From Chloroflexota bacterium (lineage in GTDB: Bacteria; Chloroflexota; Anaerolineae; Anaerolineales; UBA11579): a stretch of DNA of 11,131 nt. The first letter of the stretch is position 1. The number at the start of each line of letters is the position of its first letter. The notes under the pieces are model-generated. The model worked only from the letters and a program-made list of their open reading frames with translations. It searched no databases and was not told the DNA's origin. Location: assembly GCA_030610225.1 (NCBI GenBank), contig JAUWSD010000017.1, positions 1 through 11,131 on the forward strand, in the 5' to 3' direction. The position numbers and the translations under genes are program-made. Shown piece by piece: positions 5,206 to 11,131 of this stretch.

Positions 5206-7250
5206 GCTGATACCTCCAACGCAAGCATTCCTTCGGCGATTGCATCTACCATGGATTCATATTGGCCTAATGTCCAGCCCTGAATGTCAATTGCGCGATT
5301 TGGACATGCACTTACACACGAACCACAGCCTACGCAATTAGCTGGGATAACTACAGCTCGCTTGCAGACCTTTCCATTTATAGTCACTTCTTCCAATGAA
5401 ATCGCATCTTCGTATGGGCAAACCTGAACACATTCTCCGCTGCCGTTACATTTATCATGATCGACATCAGCGACGAAGGGTTCCAGTTCAACTTGCCCCT
5501 GTCCCAATAGAACAGATACTTTTGAAGCTGCTGCACTGGCTGCAGTAACGCTTTCCTGAATATTCATTGGACCTTGTGCTGTACCTGCTAATATAATGCC
5601 GGACACAGCTGTCTCTACAGGCCGCAGTTTGGGATGCACTTCCTGGAGGAAGCGGTCATTTCCAGGATTGATCTTCAAGATTTTGGTCAGTTCTTCAATT
5701 GGATTTGGCATGAAGCCTACAGAGAGAACAACGAGATCAACAGGAATTTCTATATCTAATCCTGCTGTAAGATAATCTTTGGTTTTGATAACTAGAGGTT
5801 GGTCATTCCCGTTTTCTGATGCAAACACCTGTGGACCTTCAGCTGCCTGGAAACGAACAAAACGAACCAAGTTTTCTGAGGCCTGTTTGTAATATTCCTC
5901 ATGATTACGCCCGTATGTGCGAATATCTTCATAGACATCGTACATATTTACGTCAGGGTAATGTTGTCTGATATCGTTTGTCATGTGCAGGGTTGCTGTG
6001 CAGCAAACTCTTGAACAGTAATCATTTACCTTGCCATCTTCCTGAGGTTCATGTATTCCAGGAACATGACGGCTGCCTACGCAATGGATCAGACCAATAT
6101 TTCGGACTGTTCTTCCCTTAAACATCAGAGCCTTATCTTTTCCATTTAATGCTAAAAGACGGATCATTTGAGGTAGAGTTATTACTTCTTTAAAATCTCC
6201 ATAACCATATTCACCCTGACGGGGTTCATAGGGCTTAAAGCCTGTTGCTACAACCACAGCACCAACATTAACGTCGATAATTTCACTCTTCTTTTTTAGA
6301 TCGATCCCAGAGCTATTTACTTTTTCGCATTTTCCACACAGAGTACAGTTTTCCCAATCTATTGCCAGTGTTGATGGGAAATTGCCTGGATATGCCTGAT
6401 AAATTGCTTTGCGGGTCTTGAGACCATAGTTGAATTCATCAGAAACTTCAACCGGGCAGGAGTCAATCACAGCTTCCTGATCAGCTAGTTCAGATGAGAC
6501 ACCTCGGGATATTTGTTCGATCTTGATGTTGAAATCCCCAATATATCCACTCATGCTCTTTACTTCTGCCTGGGTATGGATGGTAATGCTGGGGTGATCG
6601 ATCACCTTTTCAATTAATTCATGTAAGGAGTCTCTTGCAGGTTTATTAGTTGGAAAAACAGTTTCCAACTGGGCCATTCTTCCACCCAGGAAGGGTGATT
6701 TCTCAACCAGGGTGACTTTAATATCTTGATTAGCGATATCCCATGCAGATCTTAACCCGGCTACACCGCCGCCAATTACCAAAGCATGTTTCTGTGCTGT
6801 AAGCTTGATCGGCTTAAGGGGTTTTAGGAGCCTGGCTTTGGCAAGACCGGAATTCATCAATACAATTGCTTTCTCAGTAGCAGCTTCGTGGTTTCCATGA
6901 TGAACCCAGCTGTCTTGCTCGCGGATACCAACATGATAATAAAGGAAGGGGTTCAGCCCAGCTCTTGCCACTGCACCGCGAAATGTTTGTTCGTGCAGGG
7001 AAGGAGCACAGGCCCCGATAACAACCCTGTTTACTCCATGCTTGCGAATATCTTCTTCGATCATTGCTTGACCGGCGTCAGAACACATTGACATATCGGT
7101 TCTTGAAACAACAACATTTGGTAATGTTTCGGTCAATTCTCGAACTTTTTCACAATCGACAATATCGCTGATATTTCCACCGCAATAGCATGTGTATACA
7201 CCGATGCGGATATCTTCATTATCTTTTTGAAGATCTTTTTTCTCAGGCAT
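5202..7250 (-). CDS. qmoB: QmoB-like full-length HdrA flavoprotein (without fused MvhD domain)
   Basis: A 682-residue HdrA-type protein. The N-terminal HdrA cysteine domain (GVYTCYCGGNISDIVDC, Cys21, 23, 33, 56, 81) comes first. An FAD-binding Rossmann motif VIGGGVAGL follows at 158-166, then LVEKSPFLGGRMAQL, an inserted cluster-like motif CTLCGKCEKVN (302-312), and YCSRVCC at 411-417. The C-terminal half of the FAD site is near 551-571 and a two-cluster ferredoxin lies at 600-650. QmoB takes part in electron flow between quinone and APS reductase or related partners. In classical QmoB an MvhD domain is fused at the C-terminus; here the protein stops and MvhD is a separate gene. ATG 7250 was chosen over an upstream in-frame start at 7304 because AAAAGGAG (7258-7265) sits seven bases before it. 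It overlaps the QmoA-like gene by eight bases. The first C-terminal cluster motif carries Ser at the second cysteine position (CNGSGEC, 601-607). Confidence 0.85.
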   Translation of the reverse strand: MPEKKDLQKDNEDIRIGVYTCYCGGNISDIVDCEKVRELTETLPNVVVSRTDMSMCSDAGQAMIEEDIRKHGVNRVVIGACAPSLHEQTFRGAVARAGLNPFLYYHVGIREQDSWVHHGNHEAATEKAIVLMNSGLAKARLLKPLKPIKLTAQKHALVIGGGVAGLRSAWDIANQDIKVTLVEKSPFLGGRMAQLETVFPTNKPARDSLHELIEKVIDHPSITIHTQAEVKSMSGYIGDFNIKIEQISRGVSSELADQEAVIDSCPVEVSDEFNYGLKTRKAIYQAYPGNFPSTLAIDWENCTLCGKCEKVNSSGIDLKKKSEIIDVNVGAVVVATGFKPYEPRQGEYGYGDFKEVITLPQMIRLLALNGKDKALMFKGRTVRNIGLIHCVGSRHVPGIHEPQEDGKVNDYCSRVCCTATLHMTNDIRQHYPDVNMYDVYEDIRTYGRNHEEYYKQASENLVRFVRFQAAEGPQVFASENGNDQPLVIKTKDYLTAGLDIEIPVDLVVLSVGFMPNPIEELTKILKINPGNDRFLQEVHPKLRPVETAVSGIILAGTAQGPMNIQESVTAASAAASKVSVLLGQGQVELEPFVADVDHDKCNGSGECVQVCPYEDAISLEEVTINGKVCKRAVVIPANCVGCGSCVSACPNRAIDIQGWTLGQYESMVDAIAEGMLALEVSA

Positions 7251-8589
7251 GCTGTGACTCCTTTTGAAGATCAGCGATTTTGGATGACGATTCTTCTTTT
7301 CCATTTTGCTGAGATTTTATATAAGCAGAAGCTGCAGAAGCGGCAGAGCCAGCGGTCATTATGCTATCCACAATATCCATTGGGCCAGTCGCAGCGCCAG
7401 CTGCAAAAATTCCAGGAATCATTGTAAGGGAGGCTGAAAAGTTTTGATCCGGGGTCATGATAAACCCATCTGTATCGTTAGGAACATTAAAAATCGGGGT
7501 CGGATCGAAAGAGGGAAGCATGCCAACAGAAAGTACGGCCAGATCGTGAGTATGTTCAACAACACTACCGCCTTCATCGACCATCTCAACTCTGAATACA
7601 GGATTTTGATTCTCGTCCTCTTTTATCTTGGCAACCTTTCCTTTAATGAATTGGATTCCCATTGCCTTGGCGTTCTGGTAGAACTGCTCATAACCTTTTC
7701 CAAATGCACGGATATCCATGTAGTAAATTGTTATGTCTGCCAGGGGTAAAGCACCAGAGAGCAGCATGGCTTGTTTGATTGCATACATGCAGCAAACGCG
7801 GGAACAATATTCGACGCCCAATGTTTCATCTCTTGACCCTGCACATTGTACATATGCGATCGAGTCAGGTTCTTTTCCATCTGATGGCCGCAGAACATGC
7901 CCATAAGGACCAGTGGGAGCTAATAAACGCTCCATGTCTAAACCATCAATTACATTGAGCAGTTTCCCGTTGCCATATTCTTTTTTTGCGTCTTTTGGAG
8001 TGACCTCAAAACCTGTCGCCAGAAGTATTGAATCTGTTTCGATCATTATTTCTTCCGGCTGCTGTGTGAAGTCGATCGCATCAACCGCGCAAGCTGTCTG
8101 ACATTTTCCACACAGAATACAGTTATCGATGTCGAGAACTACTTTTTGTGGAACTGCGGTGGAGAACGGAACGCGAATAGCGCGAATGGCTCCAAGGTTG
8201 TTGTCAAATGGATTTTTCAGATCGACGGGGCATACATACTCACATTGACGGCAGCCTGTGCAGAGATCCATGTCTACATATCGCGGCTTATTTGTTGCAC
8301 CAACTATGAAACCTTTTCCGTTTTGTTTGATATGATCAACTTCGCAATAAGTTAGGAGGGTAATGTTTTCTTGATGAGCAACGGCAGACATTTTTGGTGT
8401 TGTGATGCAGCTGCAGCAGTCAAGGGTAGGAAAAACTTTGCTCAAAGCAATCATCTTTCCACCGATACTGGCTTCTTTTTCGACTAATGCTACTTGATAG
8501 CCTTGATCTGCCAGATCCAGCGCTGTCTGCATCCCAGAAATTCCACCACCAACTACAAGAGCGTCTACTTTGATCTTATTTGTAGCCAT
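7243..8589 (-). CDS. qmoA: QmoA-like HdrA-family flavoprotein with two inserted [4Fe-4S] motifs
   Basis: This 448-residue protein starts directly with the FAD-binding Rossmann motif VVGGGISGM (12-20), so it lacks the N-terminal cysteine domain of full HdrA. It continues with EKEASIGGKMI, a cysteine cluster LDCCSCITTPK (Cys58, 59, 61) and two complete [4Fe-4S] motifs, CTGCRQCEYVCPV (110-122) and CILCGKCQTACAV (157-169). The FAD domain then resumes with CAGSRDE, YCSRVCC (261-267) and the closing motif IPGIFAAGAATGPMDIV. The length fits QmoA, which forms the flavoprotein pair with QmoB. The ATG at 8589 has AAAGGAA about eight bases upstream. The gene follows the MvhD-like gene by 26 bases and overlaps the QmoB-like gene. 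Generic annotation would be 'heterodisulfide reductase subunit A-like'; the QmoA assignment rests on context. Confidence 0.83.
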   Translation of the reverse strand: MATNKIKVDALVVGGGISGMQTALDLADQGYQVALVEKEASIGGKMIALSKVFPTLDCCSCITTPKMSAVAHQENITLLTYCEVDHIKQNGKGFIVGATNKPRYVDMDLCTGCRQCEYVCPVDLKNPFDNNLGAIRAIRVPFSTAVPQKVVLDIDNCILCGKCQTACAVDAIDFTQQPEEIMIETDSILLATGFEVTPKDAKKEYGNGKLLNVIDGLDMERLLAPTGPYGHVLRPSDGKEPDSIAYVQCAGSRDETLGVEYCSRVCCMYAIKQAMLLSGALPLADITIYYMDIRAFGKGYEQFYQNAKAMGIQFIKGKVAKIKEDENQNPVFRVEMVDEGGSVVEHTHDLAVLSVGMLPSFDPTPIFNVPNDTDGFIMTPDQNFSASLTMIPGIFAAGAATGPMDIVDSIMTAGSAASAASAYIKSQQNGKEESSSKIADLQKESQHA

Positions 8590-8615
8590 AATAAATTTTC
8601 CTTTGCATCATTCTT

Positions 8616-9041
8616 CTATGCTGGTACTGAAATTTCATTGGTAACTGATCCGATCTCCTGCAAGAGGTCATTTGCTATATTTACTTCTTTCAGGAATGGA
8701 TTTGTGCAGACTGTGCAGATGGCTACCAGACGTAAACGACGAGTATCAATACCTCGTTCTTTCATCAATGGATATGTTTTATTAATTATCTGGGCCGTTC
8801 TTTCTGCTCCGCCAATGTAGGGGCAATCAGTACCGCTGTACATCACAACTATGGCATCAATACCTTTATCAAATGCACGCAGATAGAAATCTTCAGCGAA
8901 CATGGATGGGCAAATAACTGGCAATACATAAACATTGGGAGCGTAATTTATATGCAGCTGCCCAACTGAATCTGCGCCAGCATATCCGCCAGACAAAGTT
9001 GCCAAGATCAATATTTTTGGCTTTGCTTCGGGATCTTTCAT
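8616..9041 (-). CDS. MvhD-like protein (HdrA partner, FrhD/MvhD family)
   Basis: A 141-residue soluble protein of the MvhD family, seen in the segments GYAGADSVGQLHINY, FLxAF-type DFYLRAFDKGIDAIVV, SGTDCPYIGGAERT and KERGIDTRRLRLVAI. MvhD proteins pass electrons to HdrA through a [2Fe-2S] cluster; in QmoB this module is a fused C-terminal domain. Here the cysteines are Cys44, 73, 109 and 112. The usual N-terminal CxxC just before YAGAD is replaced by LSGG (16-19), and the usual first cysteine before the DC motif is also missing. Whether the cluster is retained is therefore uncertain. It starts 13 bases after the TusA gene with a weak ribosome site (CTGGAAA), so coupling to TusA translation is likely. 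Role: probable third soluble part of the Qmo-like complex. Confidence 0.8.
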   Translation of the reverse strand: MKDPEAKPKILILATLSGGYAGADSVGQLHINYAPNVYVLPVICPSMFAEDFYLRAFDKGIDAIVVMYSGTDCPYIGGAERTAQIINKTYPLMKERGIDTRRLRLVAICTVCTNPFLKEVNIANDLLQEIGSVTNEISVPA

Positions 9042-9054
9042 TGGGTTTCCAGGG

Positions 9055-9303
9055 TTATTTTGTTCGTTTAATTAATAAGCGGTCGTAGCCATCAGCTTCC
9101 AGAGCGCCAAGAAAATCGTGTCCGACTTTTTGACACCATCTGGGGATATCATTCTTTGTATTTGCATCAGCAGACCAAATTTCCAGGATCTCGCCAACTG
9201 CAATAGAGCCAATCCCTTTTTTAGCTTCAAGCAGTGGGCCAGGGCAGGCACTTCCACGGGCGTCTACAATTCGAGCAGCTTCAATTTGATTCAGGTCAGT
9301 CAT
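9055..9303 (-). CDS. tusA: TusA-family sulfur carrier protein, first gene of the operon
   Basis: An 82-residue TusA-fold protein with the canonical motif DARGSACPGPLLEAKKG, giving the CPGP motif and the persulfide-forming Cys20. The helix and strands continue as VGEILEIWSADANTKNDIPRW, the standard TusA pattern, with a further Cys57 in WCQKVGH. TusA proteins ferry sulfane sulfur in the cytoplasm and often accompany DsrE and Hdr-like genes in sulfur oxidisers and reducers. The ATG at 9303 has a TAAGGAG ribosome site six bases upstream. It is the promoter-proximal gene of the operon, directly before the MvhD-like gene, which suggests it delivers or receives sulfur at the Qmo-like complex. It differs from the transporter-paired TusA at 3012-3260, which has CPYP and a single cysteine. 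Confidence 0.9.
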   Translation of the reverse strand: MTDLNQIEAARIVDARGSACPGPLLEAKKGIGSIAVGEILEIWSADANTKNDIPRWCQKVGHDFLGALEADGYDRLLIKRTK

Positions 9304-9395
9304 TTATAACTCCTTAGTTTGATGGCAGCACATGCTAAATTGCAGTCTGCCAAGTAATATTAAAAAGCAACATTAATTTTGCGTTTACAGGGAAT

Positions 9396-9401
9396 AGTAT
9401 A
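9396..9401 (-). promoter_or_regulatory. Candidate -10 box of the sulfur operon
   Basis: On the minus strand this reads TATACT, five of six to TATAAT, and would start transcription near 9389 with a leader of about 85 bases. At 17 bases upstream the hexamer is TAAAGA, a poor -35, so the promoter may need an activator. An alternative -10 (ATTAAT, 9372-9377) would place the start near 9365. Confidence 0.4.
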
Positions 9402-9416
9402 GTGATTTCCTTCACA
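9401..9416. promoter_or_regulatory. CRP/FNR-like binding site
   Basis: The plus strand reads A-GTGA-TTTCCT-TCAC-A. The arms GTGA (9402-9405) and TCAC (9412-9415), with a six-base gap, match nine of the ten conserved bases of the Crp consensus TGTGA-N6-TCACA. It abuts the TATACT box, where binding would repress. It is also about 43 bases from the alternative start near 9365, where binding would activate. Which holds cannot be decided from sequence. Confidence 0.45.
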
Positions 9417-9425
9417 ATTCTTTAG

Positions 9426-9437
9426 GGACAATTGTCC
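9426..9437. promoter_or_regulatory. Perfect 12-bp palindrome upstream of the operon promoter
   Basis: GGACAATTGTCC is exactly self-complementary. Its centre is about 42 bases upstream of the start predicted from the TATACT box, the usual place of a class II activator or a redox-regulator operator. The binding protein is unknown. Confidence 0.5.
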
Positions 9438-9467
9438 TTTACGGAATCGATTGTTTCTATCGGGGGG

Positions 9468-9484
9468 TATAGATAAAATCTATA
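9468..9484. promoter_or_regulatory. LysR-type T-N11-A dyad
   Basis: TATAGAT (9468-9474) and ATCTATA (9478-9484) form a perfect inverted repeat with an AAA centre. It contains the T-N11-A pattern (T9470 to A9482) typical of LysR-family recognition sites. It lies about 85-90 bases upstream of the predicted start, so it may be the target of the LysR regulator encoded at the other end of the operon. Confidence 0.45.
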
Positions 9485-9719
9485 GGGTAAAGTTCTCAAT
9501 AAAACAAGAGTTTTTATGATTTTTTCAGTAATACCCCTTTCTTTTCTTTGCAACAAGCAAACACTGTTTTTATCTTATGCTGGTTGGGGTTAATGTCAGG
9601 GTGGAGGTTGTTAAACTTGCAGTCAAAGAATGCAAAACAGCAACCATGGATCAAGAAAGATTATTGTGAATTAGAGTAAAAAGAACAGATGAATTTGAAA
9701 TGTTTTTGCTAGGGATAAC

Positions 9720-10538
9720 TTAAATTCCGCATGAATTTTTTAATTCCATTAACAAATTCTCGTCAATTACTGCGATCAGGTTGCCCCATGACTTTTCGTT
9801 ATTTAGTTCATGTGGGTATGCAGCAAAACATTTCCAATCATGGGGGGCACCGTATTTCTTAATTGGGTGCCATTCTGAAACAATTATTTGATACCCTAAT
9901 TTGATCAGATATTGAGCAAAATCATGATAGTTGTACCCAAGCGGCACAGTTTTTCTGTCTTCAAATTCACAGATGATTAGGCGGGGTTTATTCTTTTCCC
10001 AGGGAAATCCCTTCAAGACAAATAAGTCAAAACCCTCAGTGTCGATCTTCAGCAAGTCAATCTGCACATCAGTGATGTTCTTTTCCGACAGAAAATACTT
10101 TAGAGTGGTAACTTCTACTTCTTCCGAGGGAGTATGGCTTGAGAGAAAACCAGAGAGGCCACTAACTCCTGATGATTCTTTACTCTTATAAAGAGTCAAC
10201 TTTTCCTGTGGTTTATCTGAGAGCGCACGAGGGTCGATATTTACATTGGGAAGATCTCCAAATTGTGCTTCTAATTGACGGCGATTATCTGAATCTGGCT
10301 CAAATGCATAAACCTGCCAATTGTGATTGGCAAAGGATGAAAGAGAATGTCCATGATGGGCGCCCACATCCACCATTATCCCTTTTTCTTTTTCGGCATT
10401 GAGAACATTGAAAGCAATAAAAATTTCGTCCGGGTTATTTGGGGGAAAGAAATTTCGTTTAAGTGCTTTTAGAAATGAGGCAGGACCTTCATTAAATAGA
10501 AGCCTGAATCCCGTTTTGGCTTTCTTCATCAATCCCAT
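9720..10538 (-). CDS. FkbM-family SAM-dependent methyltransferase
   Basis: A 272-residue protein with the FkbM-type Rossmann methyltransferase layout: motif I VDVGAHHGH (56-64) for S-adenosylmethionine binding, the acidic ribose-binding end of strand two YAFEPDSDN (77-85), and the family-defining LLKIDTEGFDLFVLKG (162-177). The N-terminal 45 residues are a basic helical extension. FkbM enzymes are usually O-methyltransferases acting on sugars or polyketide-like acceptors, often in cell-surface glycan loci. The acceptor here is unknown. GAGGAG (10547-10552) lies eight bases before the ATG at 10538; a second in-frame ATG three codons on is less well spaced. It sits alone between the sulfur operon and sat, read in the operon's direction but more than 400 bases upstream of it, with no evident link to sulfur. 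Confidence 0.9.
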   Translation of the reverse strand: MGLMKKAKTGFRLLFNEGPASFLKALKRNFFPPNNPDEIFIAFNVLNAEKEKGIMVDVGAHHGHSLSSFANHNWQVYAFEPDSDNRRQLEAQFGDLPNVNIDPRALSDKPQEKLTLYKSKESSGVSGLSGFLSSHTPSEEVEVTTLKYFLSEKNITDVQIDLLKIDTEGFDLFVLKGFPWEKNKPRLIICEFEDRKTVPLGYNYHDFAQYLIKLGYQIIVSEWHPIKKYGAPHDWKCFAAYPHELNNEKSWGNLIAVIDENLLMELKNSCGI

Positions 10539-10633
10539 TAATGGCGCTCCTCAATAAGTTTTATAAATTGTATTTTATCTGAATATCGTTCTTTATGCGG
10601 ATGATTCTTCAATTTAAAAGAAATTTCAGCAGA

Positions 10634-10639
10634 TATAAT
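10634..10639 (+). promoter_or_regulatory. Possible -10 box upstream of the gene remnant and sat
   Basis: A perfect TATAAT lies in a very AT-rich stretch (about 10600-10680). The hexamer 17 bases upstream, AATTTA, is a poor -35. It would transcribe through the gene remnant into sat with a leader of about 170 bases. In such AT-rich sequence it may be chance. Confidence 0.3.
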
Positions 10640-10696
10640 AAAATATTTTTAATGATTTTATTTATTAATTGGTGTACTATTGAGAGTGGTATTTGA

Positions 10697-10804
10697 TTAA
10701 ATCGAGCTGAAAAACGTATCGCAGATTTTGATCTTCGGGTTTATAACGATGAAGGGAAGAATGTAGTAAAAGGAAGGGCTGTAATCTTATTCGAACCAGT
10801 TTAA
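10697..10804 (+). pseudogene. C-terminal remnant of a gene, MaoC/hotdog-like in appearance
   Basis: Following an in-frame TGA (10694-10696), 35 open codons end at TAA 10802-10804. The peptide includes RIADFDLRVYNDEGK and NVVKGRAVILFEPV, a strand-turn-strand pattern like the last strands of MaoC-type or related hotdog-fold hydratases (recognition by eye, low certainty). The frame has no ATG, GTG or TTG start and no ribosome site, and it is blocked upstream, so it cannot be an intact gene. It ends 14 bases before sat. It is best explained as the leftover 3' end of a gene destroyed by the rearrangement that set the present junction. A non-coding leader of sat that happens to be open is the alternative. 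Confidence 0.45.
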
Positions 10805-10818
10805 AGAGAGGAACATGC

Positions 10819-11131
10819 ATGGATGCAAATACTATCACAGGAAAGTTGATCTCTCCATATGGGGGAAAACTAGTGGACCTGGTTGTAAGAGGTAAAGAGC
10901 GCGAGGAGTTAATCCAGGAAGCAGAAACTCTGCCAGGTATTCAGATCTCTCAAAGGGCATTGAATGATCTGGAGCTATTGGCTGTGGGAGGATTCTCACC
11001 GCTGGATAGATTTATGGGAGAAGCTGACTACCGCAGCGTACTGGATAATCTGCGACTTGAAGACGGGACCTTATTCCCAATGCCAATCACTCTTCCAGTA
11101 AACAGAAGTGAGATTCCCAAGGATGCTGAAA
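10819..11131 (+). CDS. sat: Sulfate adenylyltransferase (ATP sulfurylase), N-terminal part, cut by window edge
   Basis: About 104 codons of the N-terminal PUA-like domain are present. LISPYGGKLVDL begins the Sat family, followed by IQISQRALNDLELLAVGGF, SPLDRFMGEADYRSVL and LEDGTLFPMPITLPV. The last three segments resemble, from memory, the start of the Aquifex enzyme, a fusion with APS kinase, so a bifunctional Sat-CysC is possible. The enzyme interconverts sulfate plus ATP with APS plus pyrophosphate in the cytoplasm. The ATG at 10819 has GAGG (10808-10811) seven bases upstream; an ATG at 10815 is in the wrong frame. The catalytic HxxH and later motifs lie beyond the window. With the Qmo-like operon nearby it points to dissimilatory use of APS, although assimilation cannot be excluded. 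Confidence 0.92.
   Translation, partial: MDANTITGKLISPYGGKLVDLVVRGKEREELIQEAETLPGIQISQRALNDLELLAVGGFSPLDRFMGEADYRSVLDNLRLEDGTLFPMPITLPVNRSEIPKDAE

Larger units (their letters stand above)
9304..9719. other. Gene-free upstream region of the sulfur operon
   Basis: This 416-base gap separates the operon start from the end of the FkbM gene, which is read the same way. The operon-proximal half (9390-9485) is dense in dyad symmetries and a candidate -10 box, listed separately. The distal half (9486-9719) is AT-rich. I see no RNA gene or clear terminator for the FkbM gene. A 30-codon frame at 9577-9669 has no ribosome site and is not called. Confidence 0.6.

Noticed and set aside
5202..7304. Longer QmoB-like start at 7304
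   Set aside because: It would overlap the QmoA-like gene by 62 bases and adds 18 residues that do not look like HdrA; AAAAGGAG fits the ATG at 7250.
9577..9669. Small plus-strand frame of 30 codons in the operon upstream region
   Set aside because: It starts at an ATG without a ribosome site, has no recognisable features, and is as short as chance frames in this composition.
1..11131. CRISPR array, insertion sequence or rRNA gene
   Set aside because: No regularly spaced repeats of CRISPR type, no transposase-like frame with terminal inverted repeats and no rRNA-like sequence were seen.

Overview
This window looks like a chromosomal stretch from an anaerobic, energy-conserving bacterium of moderate GC. 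It is built around one long minus-strand operon for sulfur metabolism and electron transfer. Qmo/Hdr-type flavo-iron-sulfur proteins, sulfur-carrier proteins and an ATP sulfurylase that resembles the Aquifex type (from memory) together suggest a dissimilatory sulfur lifestyle: sulfate or sulfite reduction, or the reverse oxidation. A Chloroflexota (Anaerolineae-like) host is my best guess, with low confidence, because there is no marker gene here.

Layout. Bases 1-116 hold the apparent tail of a membrane protein. Bases 117-561 carry no convincing gene. They contain short direct repeats, a clear 3' fragment of a tRNA gene (T arm plus acceptor strand, no 5' part) that looks like an integration scar, a weak terminator-like hairpin and a plausible promoter for the next gene. 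A LysR-type regulator (562-1518, +) follows. It converges on the sulfur operon and shares with it a strong bidirectional terminator (1508-1537).

The operon is read right to left, 9303 to 1559, in this order: TusA-like carrier; MvhD-like protein; QmoA-like HdrA flavoprotein; QmoB-like full HdrA flavoprotein; small winged-helix protein; QmoC-like HdrC/cytochrome-b fusion; DsrE-like protein; second TusA-like protein; YeeE/YedE membrane transporter; second DsrE-like protein. The central genes overlap by 4 or 8 bases and almost every gene has a good Shine-Dalgarno sequence, so this is very likely one transcript. Upstream (9304-9719) is a gene-free leader and promoter region with several stacked dyad symmetries, including a CRP/FNR-like GTGA-N6-TCAC site, a perfect 12-bp palindrome and a LysR-like T-N11-A dyad.

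Inferred working model: the YeeE/TusA pair imports and carries a reduced sulfur species (thiosulfate or persulfide sulfur). TusA and DsrE proteins pass sulfane sulfur along. A membrane-bound Qmo-like complex exchanges electrons between the quinone pool and sulfur chemistry in the cytoplasm. Compared with the Qmo complex of classical sulfate reducers, as I recall it, the MvhD part is a separate gene at the front of the operon and has a non-standard cysteine set. An unusual winged-helix protein is inserted between the QmoB-like and QmoC-like genes.

To the right lie an FkbM-type methyltransferase (9720-10538, -) with no obvious link to sulfur, a 35-codon gene remnant (10697-10804, +), and the start of sat, ATP sulfurylase (10819 to the window edge, +). 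Whether aprAB, dsr genes or an APS-kinase domain follow sat cannot be seen here.
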